Assembly (NCBI GenBank): GCA_903823115.1
Contig: CAIJRN010000014.1
Coordinates: 28,219 to 92,218, forward strand
DNA: 64,000 nucleotides
Reading direction: 5' to 3'
From: an uncultured cyanobacterium
GTDB lineage: Bacteria; Cyanobacteriota; Cyanobacteriia; PCC-6307; Cyanobiaceae
The notes beneath the pieces are model-generated. The model saw nothing but the letters and a program-made list of their open reading frames with translations. It searched no databases and had not been told where the DNA came from. The position numbers were made by a program, and so were the translations under genes. Below are positions 57,116 through 64,000 of this stretch, piece by piece. Every line of letters starts with the position of its first letter. Positions within the stretch are counted from its first letter, which is position 1.

Positions 57116-58087
57116 ATGACAGGTCTGAGCGAAGCGGCAGCCGAATCGCGCCTGCTGCGCCTCGCCTTCAGCGACTTCCCCGGCCGCTTCAATCCCGATC
57201 GGCTGCTGGCCCTGTTGCAGAGCCGCTTCAACATCGAGGAAGTGGATCAGGATCCCGACTATGTGATCCATTCGGTGTTTGGCTACGAATTTCTGCGCCA
57301 CGAGCGAGCGATCCGCATTGCCTTCATCGGCGAAAATGTACGACCGGATTTCAATCTCAGCGACTATGCCTTTGGCTATGACTGGTTGCAGTTCGGTGAT
57401 CGCTATCAGCGGGCACCGAACTTTTTGCTCTACCCCTCCTGGCAACTGCTATGGCAAGATTCAGAAAGCAAAGCGGCCCATGCAGCCAAAATCCGGCCGC
57501 CAGGATTCTGCGCCTTTCTCTATAGCAACACCCAGGCCCAGCCGATGCGCGATCAGCTGCTGGATCGGCTGGCGGAGATCGCCCCGGTGGATTCGGCCGG
57601 TGGCCATCGCCGCAACATGGCAGCCCTGGCGGTGAAGGCCTATGCCTGCGGTTGGGAAGGGGCCGCCCTGGAGTGGTTTCGCCAGTACCGGTTTGTGATC
57701 AGCGTCGAAAACAGCTCAACGCCTGGCTACACCACGGAAAAAATTGTGCAGGCTATGGCGGCGGGCTCCATTCCGATTTATCACGGCGATCCCTACATCG
57801 AGCGCGTCTTCAATCCGGAGCGCATCATCAATGTGCATCGGCTCGGACTGGACGGGGCCATCGCCAAGGTCCGAGAACTGGAGGCTGAGCCGGAGGCCTA
57901 CGCAGCCATGGTGGCCCAGAATCCCTTCACAGGCGGCGCTGCACCGCACGATCACTCGCTGGAGCATCTGCTCGCTGGTTTCAGCCATATCTTCCGCCAA
58001 TCACCGGAGCAGGCCTGGCGGCGAACCCGACATTTCTGGGGCCCGAAGTACGAACAACGGCATCGCGCCGCCTTTTGTAGCGAATAA
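57116..58087 (+). CDS. GT10 (alpha-1,3-fucosyltransferase-like) glycosyltransferase
   Basis: A 323-residue product from the ATG at 57116; the frame stays open to 56852, so a start between 56981 and 57116 is possible. The GT10 signature FVISVENSSTPGYTTEKIVQ followed by AGSIPIYHGDP is near residues 190-225, preceded by KIRPPGFCAFLYSN. The family usually moves fucose or a related deoxysugar from a GDP donor. It is divergent from the sulfotransferase gene. Confidence 0.88.
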   Translation: MTGLSEAAAESRLLRLAFSDFPGRFNPDRLLALLQSRFNIEEVDQDPDYVIHSVFGYEFLRHERAIRIAFIGENVRPDFNLSDYAFGYDWLQFGDRYQRAPNFLLYPSWQLLWQDSESKAAHAAKIRPPGFCAFLYSNTQAQPMRDQLLDRLAEIAPVDSAGGHRRNMAALAVKAYACGWEGAALEWFRQYRFVISVENSSTPGYTTEKIVQAMAAGSIPIYHGDPYIERVFNPERIINVHRLGLDGAIAKVRELEAEPEAYAAMVAQNPFTGGAAPHDHSLEHLLAGFSHIFRQSPEQAWRRTRHFWGPKYEQRHRAAFCSE

Positions 58088-58113
58088 AAAAGCCACCCCT
58101 GTACTGGGGTGGC
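58086..58113 (-). terminator. Intrinsic terminator of PEP-CTERM gene A
   Basis: On the minus strand: GCCACCCC stem, loop, GGGGTGGC, then six T residues, 39 bp after the gene. It overlaps the stop codon of the convergent GT10 gene. Confidence 0.88.
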
Positions 58114-58152
58114 CAGGATCAAGATCTCTCGATACAACAAAGGGGCTCGGGC

Positions 58153-59235
58153 TCAGAGCTTGGCAGACCGAGCAATGCGCTGGCGAAGACGGCGAGACCA
58201 ACCGAAAGCGGCGCCGACACCGAGCAGAGGCAGCGGACCAGGAACGGGAACAAATGGGTCGGCAGCAGGGCCAGCAAGATCTCTGAGAATACTGCCATTC
58301 ACCGTATTCTGAGGAGAAATAGTGTTGGCAATGAATGATCCATCTAACAGATTGACCAATCCCAGCTGGCCATTAGGCCCTTGCGTGCCGATCAATGTCA
58401 AGGGATCTATCCCAGATCCACCGTAGCCGAAAGATAACTGATAGCCGAACAAGCCCGAAACAGCCAGATTGTCGGCCGGGTCACAAGACCCGACACCAGC
58501 GACTACGTTCCCACAACTACCCAAATTAACAGTATAAAAATCAGACGTAGTAGCGGGATCTGAAACATTAGCGGTTGCCGCATACAACTTGCCAGCAGCA
58601 TTGATAGCTATGTCACCAAAAACCTGTGTAGTTTTACAGGGGCCTGTGCCGACAGTGAGACCCGAAGTGCAAGCACCGATGGGGTCGGCCAGCGAGAGAT
58701 TAAAATAAATCGGGGTTGAGGCCGTAGGCACCCCATTGGCATCATAGGTCAAAGCAACTTTATACAGCTTGACCGTTGAGCTACCAGGTATCTCACCATT
58801 CTGAAAGAACCAGATAGCATCATTATAGTAAGCCGCCGAAGTGGGAATACCCTTGAGATCACCGAAAGTTGAAATATCCACAATAGATTGAGACTGCTTG
58901 CTCCACCAGTAGAGGTCAGTCTGGCTAACAGTAGGACCTCCATACGCAAAGAATAAATCATCGCGAACGATATCATAGGACAGACCATTAAAACTTTCGG
59001 CTGGGCCAGTCAACTTGGTATCGAGAACAGTTTTCTGATACAGAATTTCAGGCCCGCCAGTGGCCTTATTCTGCAATTTGAGCTCCCGGATCAAGCCCGA
59101 ACCATCAATGCCATAGACGTAATAGGGATTCGAAGCGGCCTGCGCCACCCCTTGCAGGCCAAACACCAGGCCGGCAGCCAACGTGACACGCTTGATCGCT
59201 CTGGCAAGTGAAGCTGGGGGGCGAAGCAAAGACAT
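58153..59235 (-). CDS. PEP-CTERM-like surface protein A
   Basis: A 360-residue exported protein. Signal peptide to about Ala33 (GLQGVAQA); a beta-rich body, possibly propeller-like (YYVYGIDGSGLIRELKLQN, GLSYDIVRDDLFFAYGG, VFGDIAINAAGKLYAATAN); and a C-terminal sorting signal PVPGPLPLLGVGAAFGWSRRLRQR, i.e. short motif, hydrophobic helix and Arg-rich end as in PEP-CTERM/exosortase substrates. Four cysteines could form disulfides. The paralogue at 60094 is collinear. It has its own terminator. Attachment to or export through the outer surface is inferred from the tail. Confidence 0.9.
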   Translation of the reverse strand: MSLLRPPASLARAIKRVTLAAGLVFGLQGVAQAASNPYYVYGIDGSGLIRELKLQNKATGGPEILYQKTVLDTKLTGPAESFNGLSYDIVRDDLFFAYGGPTVSQTDLYWWSKQSQSIVDISTFGDLKGIPTSAAYYNDAIWFFQNGEIPGSSTVKLYKVALTYDANGVPTASTPIYFNLSLADPIGACTSGLTVGTGPCKTTQVFGDIAINAAGKLYAATANVSDPATTSDFYTVNLGSCGNVVAGVGSCDPADNLAVSGLFGYQLSFGYGGSGIDPLTLIGTQGPNGQLGLVNLLDGSFIANTISPQNTVNGSILRDLAGPAADPFVPVPGPLPLLGVGAAFGWSRRLRQRIARSAKL

Positions 59236-59550
59236 AACAAAAAATCAGCTTTTGCAAAGGTAGCAGGAATACAGAAGCCGCCCTATTTAAAACTGCTCAA
59301 ATACCCATGCACATGTGTCGCGGTTATGCCGCAGCCTGGTCGTCGATCATGATGTAAACGAGCCTGTGAGCCACCAGCTTCGGTTCCTTGCACGAATTCG
59401 CCAGAAACCGCTCCACGCAGCAGGGAGCCAGGCAGGGCGAATCCACCAACCCGGCACAGCAGCCTGCCTGGAGGAGTGGGGCCGGGGACTGGACACGAAG
59501 CTCGCCTCTCAGCCAACTATCGTCTCAGTGACAGCGGTTGCGCGATCAGC
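59236..59550. other. Intergenic region upstream of PEP-CTERM gene A
   Basis: About 315 bp between PEP-CTERM gene A and the secG-msrB relic. No gene seen. It corresponds in position to the 147 bp between PEP-CTERM gene B and intact secG, but is longer, with little similarity in most of it. Confidence 0.5.
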
Positions 59551-59861
59551 ATGCTGCGCACCGCAGGCACCTCAACCTGAGATGCTCAGCTGCATCCTGA
59601 TGATCATCAGCGTGCTGCTCCACAGCCTCAAAGGAGATGGCATGGGCGATCTGGCTGCCCCAGCCGCGGCTGCGCCGTTTGGCTCTGATCCCCTGAACCA
59701 GGCCGTCGTCACCAAGCTGGATTTCAAACTGATCGTGCCGCGCAGCGACTACCACTGCCGGCGCTGCGGAGGCACAAGGGGCATGTGTTCAACGACGGCC
59801 CCAGGCCCACCGGCAAGCACTACTGCAACAACGGCGTCGCCCTCGCCTTTGTTCCCCTTTG
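59551..59861 (+). pseudogene. Decayed and internally deleted copy of secG-msrB
   Basis: The first part matches secG (61336 onward): ATGCTGCGCACCGC, a TGA at codon 10 (59578-59580), then an almost exact copy of CTGATGATCATCAGCGTGCTG and AAAGGAGATGGCATGGGCG. After about 59660 it jumps to the 3' half of msrB: CTGAACCAGGCCGTCGTCACCAA through TACTGCAACAACGGCGTCGCC to a TGA at 59859. A frameshift follows the CRRCGG codons. Nothing functional can be made. It is the counterpart of intact secG-msrB in a duplicated PEP-CTERM/secG/msrB unit. Confidence 0.92.
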
Positions 59862-60028
59862 AACGGTCGGGGTCGGGCGACACCCCAACGGAGCATTCAC
59901 GGGAACAACCTGCTCCTGGGCTGAGGTGAGATCTTCCGGTAATCCCACAAGCATGCCTGTCGCCGGATCCTACATTTCTGAGGACCGATCAAGGAACAAA
60001 CGCCAGCAAGCCTTGGTTTGTACACAAG

Positions 60029-60054
60029 AAAAAGCCACCCCTAAAGGGGGTGGC
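60029..60054 (-). terminator. Intrinsic terminator of PEP-CTERM gene B
   Basis: On the minus strand: GCCACCCC, loop, GGGGTGGC, then five T residues, 40 bp after the gene. The same stem is found after PEP-CTERM gene A. Confidence 0.88.
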
Positions 60055-60093
60055 AAAGCTACTTGGGACTGCGTCAAGTCAAAGTCAAGAAAC

Positions 60094-61188
60094 TCAAACG
60101 CGGGAGGATTTTCCGATCCTCTGGCGAAGGCGGCGCGACCAGCCGAAGGCGGCTCCAGCTCCGAGCAGAGGGAGAGGACCTGGGACACCATAGGGATTGG
60201 CAGCTGGTCCAGCGAGATCCCTGAGCAGGGAATTGGAGTCACTGGTTGGGTTTGTCAGCTGAGCAGTGCCGTTGTAGGCCATGAATGCACCCGTTGAAAG
60301 ATCAACCAATCCGAGTTCTCCGTTGGCGGCCTTGGTACCCACCAAGGTCGAGCCATCAATACCCGAACCTGCATAGCCGAAAGACAGCTGATATCCGAAC
60401 AAGCCAGAAACAGCTAAGTTATCGGCGGCTGAGCAGGTACTGCCCGAACACGTACCAAGGTCAACGGTGTAAAAGACAGACTCAGTAGAAGTGGCAGACT
60501 GATTTGCAGTAGCGGCGTAGAGCTTACCGCTCGAATCAATAGCGATATCGCCAAATACCTGTCGTGTTTTACAAGACCCAGTACCAACGGTAAGCCCCGA
60601 TTCACATGCTCCAACATTCAGATTCGGATCAGCAATTGAAACGTCAAAAAACACTGGGGCAGATGCCGTTGGGACACCGCCCACATAATTAAGTGCAATC
60701 TTGCCTAGCTTGACCGTCGAACTGCCATTGACTTCACCATTCTGGAAAAACCAGACAGCGTCATTATAGTAAGCCGCAGAAGTAGGGATACCATCTGAAT
60801 CACTAAAGGAGCCTACATTCAGAACAGACTGAGACTGCTTGTCCCACCAATAAAGATCCGTTTGATTCGACGTTACTTGATCGGCATACGTAAAAAACAA
60901 ATCGTCGCGGCCAATATCATAAGAAAGCCCATTGAAACTCGCGGCTGAACCAGTCAACTTAGTATCAAGAACAACTTTCTGATACTGAATTGCAGGGCCG
61001 CCGGTGGCTTGATTCTGCAACTTGAGTTCCTGGATCTTGCCCGTGCCGTCGATGCCGTAAACGTAATAGGGCGTCGCTGGCGGAGGGCCCGCGAAAGCTG
61101 CGCCCTGCATCCCCAGGGCCAGGCCTGCGGCCAGGGCGAAACGCTTGGAAGACCCCTTGAGCCAAGAAGCGGAGCTGAGGAAGGACAT
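60094..61188 (-). CDS. PEP-CTERM-like surface protein B
   Basis: A 364-residue paralogue of protein A. Signal peptide to about residue 33 (GMQGAAFA); the same beta-rich body (YYVYGIDGTGKIQELKLQN, GLSYDIGRDDLFFTYAD, VFGDIAIDSSGKLYAATAN, GLFGYQLSFGYAGSGID); and C-terminal VPGPLPLLGAGAAFGWSRRLRQR. Divergence is scattered along the length, so the duplication is not very recent. It is divergent from intact secG, as copy A is from the secG relic. No exosortase gene is visible in the window. Confidence 0.9.
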   Translation of the reverse strand: MSFLSSASWLKGSSKRFALAAGLALGMQGAAFAGPPPATPYYVYGIDGTGKIQELKLQNQATGGPAIQYQKVVLDTKLTGSAASFNGLSYDIGRDDLFFTYADQVTSNQTDLYWWDKQSQSVLNVGSFSDSDGIPTSAAYYNDAVWFFQNGEVNGSSTVKLGKIALNYVGGVPTASAPVFFDVSIADPNLNVGACESGLTVGTGSCKTRQVFGDIAIDSSGKLYAATANQSATSTESVFYTVDLGTCSGSTCSAADNLAVSGLFGYQLSFGYAGSGIDGSTLVGTKAANGELGLVDLSTGAFMAYNGTAQLTNPTSDSNSLLRDLAGPAANPYGVPGPLPLLGAGAAFGWSRRLRQRIGKSSRV

Positions 61189-61335
61189 GAAGCTTCAGCA
61201 TAAGTTCAGCGTGTTGGCAGCGTAGCAGAATCAGGGGCAACCTTCAAGTCAGCGTCAAATCAGCTGAGCGCGTCAAACCAACCAGCCGCGCCGCCGCGCC
61301 GCCTATGGTTTGACCAGAGCGTTTTCGTCGTCAGC

Positions 61336-61566
61336 ATGCTTCGCACCGCCGTCACCTGGATCTGGATGCTCAGCGGCGTCCTGATGATCATCAGCGTGCT
61401 GCTCCACAGCCCCAAAGGAGATGGCATGGGCGGTCTGGCCTCCAGCGGCGGCTCCATGTTCACCAGCGCCCGCAGCGCCGAGAACAGCCTCAATCGCATC
61501 AGCTGGAGCCTCCTGGCTGTCTTTCTGGTGCTGGCCGTCATGCTCAGCGCCGGCTGGGTGAGCTGA
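61336..61566 (+). CDS. secG: Preprotein translocase subunit SecG
   Basis: Small accessory subunit of the SecYEG channel. The 76 residues have two transmembrane helices (about 3-24 and 54-75) around the conserved cytosolic loop HSPKGDGMGGLASSGGSMF. It starts 147 bp from the divergent PEP-CTERM gene B and ends 6 bp before msrB. It is the core gene at the right border of the accessory island; a decayed copy lies at 59551. Confidence 0.95.
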   Translation: MLRTAVTWIWMLSGVLMIISVLLHSPKGDGMGGLASSGGSMFTSARSAENSLNRISWSLLAVFLVLAVMLSAGWVS

Positions 61567-61572
61567 AAGACG

Positions 61573-62082
61573 ATGGCGCTCCATTCCCGACGAGCCCTGA
61601 TCGGCCAGCTGCTGCAACGCTGGCGCGGACCCGTTGTGGCTCTGATCCCCTTCCTCGCGGCCGAGCGGGCAGGCGCCGCCTCCAAAGCTCTTGACCCCGC
61701 CTGGGATCTCAGTGAAGCCGAATGGAAGAAGCGCCTCAGCCCAGCAGCCTTCGCCGTGTTGCGCCGTGAAGGTACGGAGCGCTCCTTCTCCAGCCCCCTC
61801 AACCAGGAGCATCGCAGCGGCATCTTCGTCTGCGCCGGCTGCCGGCTGCCCCTGTTCAGCTCCAAGGCCAAATTCGACAGCGGCACCGGCTGGCCCAGCT
61901 TCTGGCAGCCACTGAACCAGGCCGTCGTCACCAAACTGGATTTCAAATTGATCGTGCCGCGCAGCGAATACCACTGCCGGCGCTGCGGAGGGCATCAGGG
62001 CCATGTGTTCAACGACGGCCCCAGGCCCACCGGCAAGCGCTACTGCAACAACGGCGTCGCCCTCGCCTTTGTTCCCAACTGA
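61573..62082 (+). CDS. msrB: Peptide-methionine (R)-S-oxide reductase, probably exported
   Basis: Repairs methionine-R-sulfoxide in proteins. The 169 residues have zinc cysteines 87/90 (CAGC) and 135/138 (CRRC), the family [23 protein letters not shown], and catalytic Cys158 in RYCNNGVAL. The N-terminus has a twin-arginine-like SRRALIG, then a hydrophobic segment and AGAASKA, suggesting export to the periplasm or lumen. It follows secG by 6 bp and is probably co-transcribed. Confidence 0.94.
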   Translation: MALHSRRALIGQLLQRWRGPVVALIPFLAAERAGAASKALDPAWDLSEAEWKKRLSPAAFAVLRREGTERSFSSPLNQEHRSGIFVCAGCRLPLFSSKAKFDSGTGWPSFWQPLNQAVVTKLDFKLIVPRSEYHCRRCGGHQGHVFNDGPRPTGKRYCNNGVALAFVPN

Positions 62083-63001
62083 ACAGTCCGGGCCGGGCGA
62101 CGCCCCTGGAGTTGCTGCTGGCCCTATCCATTGCTGCAGGGGCGATTCGATATGCGCTTGAGCACTAGAACAACGAAACGCCGGCAAAGATCCGGCGGGG
62201 TGCACAACAAAACCAGCCATGAGACATGCCGCTGTACTGAACAACAAAAGCGAGCGGTCTCATGGACCAGCAACAGATCCAGAGGGCAATGCTGAACACA
62301 GCCCGCAACTTAGAATTGGTCAGTGCCGCGGGAACGAAGTGGAGGAGCTCTTGGGCTCAGGCAGGCGGGAGGACCCATTGAAGCTGGTCAAGGCGAGCCT
62401 GGCCTGAGATTGTGGGGCCTCCATCTCCATGGTTTCCTGGTGATCGGCAGCGAGAATCATGAGGCTGCTCCACCGCTTGTTTTACTTCTTTTTGTTTGGT
62501 TTGAAAGCCTGCTCAGACTATCGGCTTTAGTAGTGATGGCCTGGTATTTTGCCGAAAAGATCGAATGATTGTCCAGCTGCTGTAGCGACGTAGTCGAGAG
62601 CTTAACAAGACCAGCAGGGATGTCCGTTGCTCCAGAGTTTGATGAGGATCGATTGATTCTCAGAAGTCCTCCAAGATTTCTGTTGACAATAGAAAAGCTG
62701 AATGCCAAACTCAGAGCAGCGTCAACCGCCAGGATACAGCCTTACATCTACAAGCATGGGAGGCTGTTTGACATACTGGGAACTCGGCGATGAGCACACG
62801 GGCGGCTGACAAGGCGAGGATGCACAAAATCCCCTGATACAAACTCAATCAGTTCCGAATCCGAATCTGGAATTCATGCACTATCATCTATCGGATCAGC
62901 AAACAGACTCGCCAGGCAAGCCAAAGTTACTTCAACGAGGCCGGCCCAAGGCGAGAACATGACCTTAAACGACTCCTCGCTATCAAATCAAACTTGCAAA
63001 C
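62083..63001. other. Region with no convincing gene
   Basis: About 920 bp, becoming AT-rich toward the end. Short frames (for example 62323-62568 with a hydrophobic stretch, and 62569-62793) match nothing I recognise. A CGCCGG/CCGGCG hairpin at 62179-62197 without a T-run may be the end of the secG-msrB transcript. Confidence 0.45.
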
Positions 63002-63946
63002 ATGACTAAAAATACCACGATTATTCCCGGCTCGCAGTCGCTGACCTCAAGACTTCTCTCAAACTATCGCAGAAGCTCGAAGACTATTTACGTGATTATA
63101 TCAGCCTCGCCTCACTGGAACCATCAAGCCCAAAGATGGCTAGCCATGTATGTTTGTCGAAAAATAAGAGACACAGTATCAGCAACAAACATCTATGCAG
63201 TCGGCGGCGAAGGGAACTGGGAACACATCGACATAACTCATATTGACATGAAAACATTTCACACAAAACTGCAAGTTGACGATCTGGTCATTCTCAGCTG
63301 CTCCCACGATTGCCCGGTATCCCATAAGTTAGCCGAAAGCCTGCCCAATTCGTATCTTGACTTTACGGCCTACGCCATTGACCCGGAGAAAGTTGAGTAC
63401 ATCTATTCAGATTCAGATATTGAACAAATTAACGAATTCGCCAGCTTGCTCAGCGACACCAGCTCTCGACAAGAGCTTATGAAAAATTTATACGCACGGA
63501 TTTCTGGTGATTTGTCCATATTATCTTCTGCTCCATTTCGCATTTACTCTCACCCAAAATGCTGGCATCAAATGAAAGCTGGCCTGTTTATTGATGCAGG
63601 AGCATTCGATGGATCTGAGGCCAAATGGCTCTCAGAAAAAGCTCCTCAAGGCTCAAAAATCCTAAGCTTTGAATACGACAAAGCCAATTTTGAAAAATTC
63701 CTGGGCAATCAAAATGATAATGGTGATGAAAATGTTGAATTCATACATGCGGGTCTCTGGTCGCAATCAGGCTTCGGCGAGGTCGCAGGTTCAGGGATTG
63801 GCGCCATGGTGAAGCTCAATCAAGCCGACAAAGACAAGTCAGATACCGGCAACCCCTTGATTGAGGTGGGTGCCTTTTATTGGACAGCCTGGGCCCCTGA
63901 CATCGTTAACCCCGGACGGGTAGGACAGGGTTCGGTCTCATTATAG
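63002..63946 (+). pseudogene. FkbM-type methyltransferase truncated by an IS element
   Basis: The open frame gives 314 residues. From about residue 195 it shows the FkbM SAM-binding pattern (GLFIDAGAFDGSEAKWLSE, ILSFEYDKANFEKF, VEFIHAGLWS). The native sequence stops near 63865; the last 25 or so residues are read from the IS3-type element on the opposite strand. The conserved C-terminal catalytic half of FkbM enzymes is therefore missing. The first 180 residues are of unknown type. Such enzymes methylate sugars, so this was probably another glycan-modifying gene. Confidence 0.75.
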
Positions 63947-64000
63947 ACCTCATGGGGAGTTCTGCCTCCCAGTGCACTGTGGGGCCTTACATGGCAGTAC
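63877..64000 (-). mobile_element. 3' end of an IS3-family transposase (OrfB), cut by the window edge
   Basis: Reading the minus strand from 63999 gives an uninterrupted 40-codon frame ending in TAA at 63877. It contains VRPHSALGGRTPHEVY, the standard C-terminal motif of IS3-family integrases, then PTRPGLTMSGAQAVQ. The rest of the element lies beyond 64000. The element's end should be between about 63860 and 63877, inside the FkbM-type gene. Confidence 0.88.

Noticed and set aside
62323..62793. Two short plus-strand frames after msrB
   Set aside because: One has a hydrophobic stretch, but neither has family features or a convincing start.
1..64000. CRISPR arrays, rRNA genes or prophage
   Set aside because: No regularly spaced direct repeats with unique spacers, no rRNA sequence and no phage structural genes were seen.

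Overview
The window is high-GC DNA from an alpha-cyanobacterium of the Synechococcus/Cyanobium type. The evidence is psbV, a plant-type ferredoxin, ftrV, nblS, the PSII S4-domain protein and a complete kaiA-kaiB-kaiC cluster beside rplU-rpmA. An intact kaiA argues against Prochlorococcus. No rRNA, CRISPR array or prophage was seen.

Positions 1-27112 are core genome. They hold nblS (5' end cut by the window), convergent with kaiABC; rplU-rpmA-truB; a YebC-family regulator; nagB and a SpoIID-like gene; rnz; psbV; petF; serA-prmA; a membrane protein followed by the S4-domain protein; tRNA-Val(GAC); murD; an EVE-domain gene; a non-RD protein kinase; rpoZ and a DUF1818-like gene; an Hsp70-like gene; ftrV; pyrR; and gpmI.

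Positions 27113-61335 form an accessory island of about 34 kb between gpmI and secG, genes I expect to be neighbours in relatives. It holds, in order: two paralogous, probably secreted proteins with a decayed transposase between them; a TPR-glycosyltransferase and a GT4 enzyme; a two-repeat protein of unknown function; a type I secretion operon (parvulin-like foldase, HlyB-type ABC exporter with a cyclic-nucleotide-binding-like domain, HlyD adaptor, small membrane protein); an AT-richer block with a 1373-residue multi-domain glycosyltransferase, a methyltransferase-like protein, a GT4-like enzyme and a mosaic pyruvyltransferase; a GC-rich block with a GT2-GT4 fusion, two unknown proteins with predicted coiled coils, a GT2 enzyme, a sulfotransferase and a GT10 enzyme; and two paralogous PEP-CTERM-like surface proteins. 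The likely joint role is making, decorating (glycosylation, sulfation, pyruvylation, methylation) and exporting a surface glycoprotein or polysaccharide. That role is inferred.

The most striking result is that both island ends carry tandem duplications that copied pieces of the bordering core genes. A decayed copy of the gpmI 3' end (28567-28660) lies ahead of the second secreted-protein gene. A decayed, internally deleted copy of secG-msrB (59551-59861) lies beside the first PEP-CTERM gene.

Positions 61336-64000 hold the intact secG and msrB, a stretch with no recognisable gene, and a FkbM-type methyltransferase gene cut short by an IS3-type element whose transposase end runs off the window.
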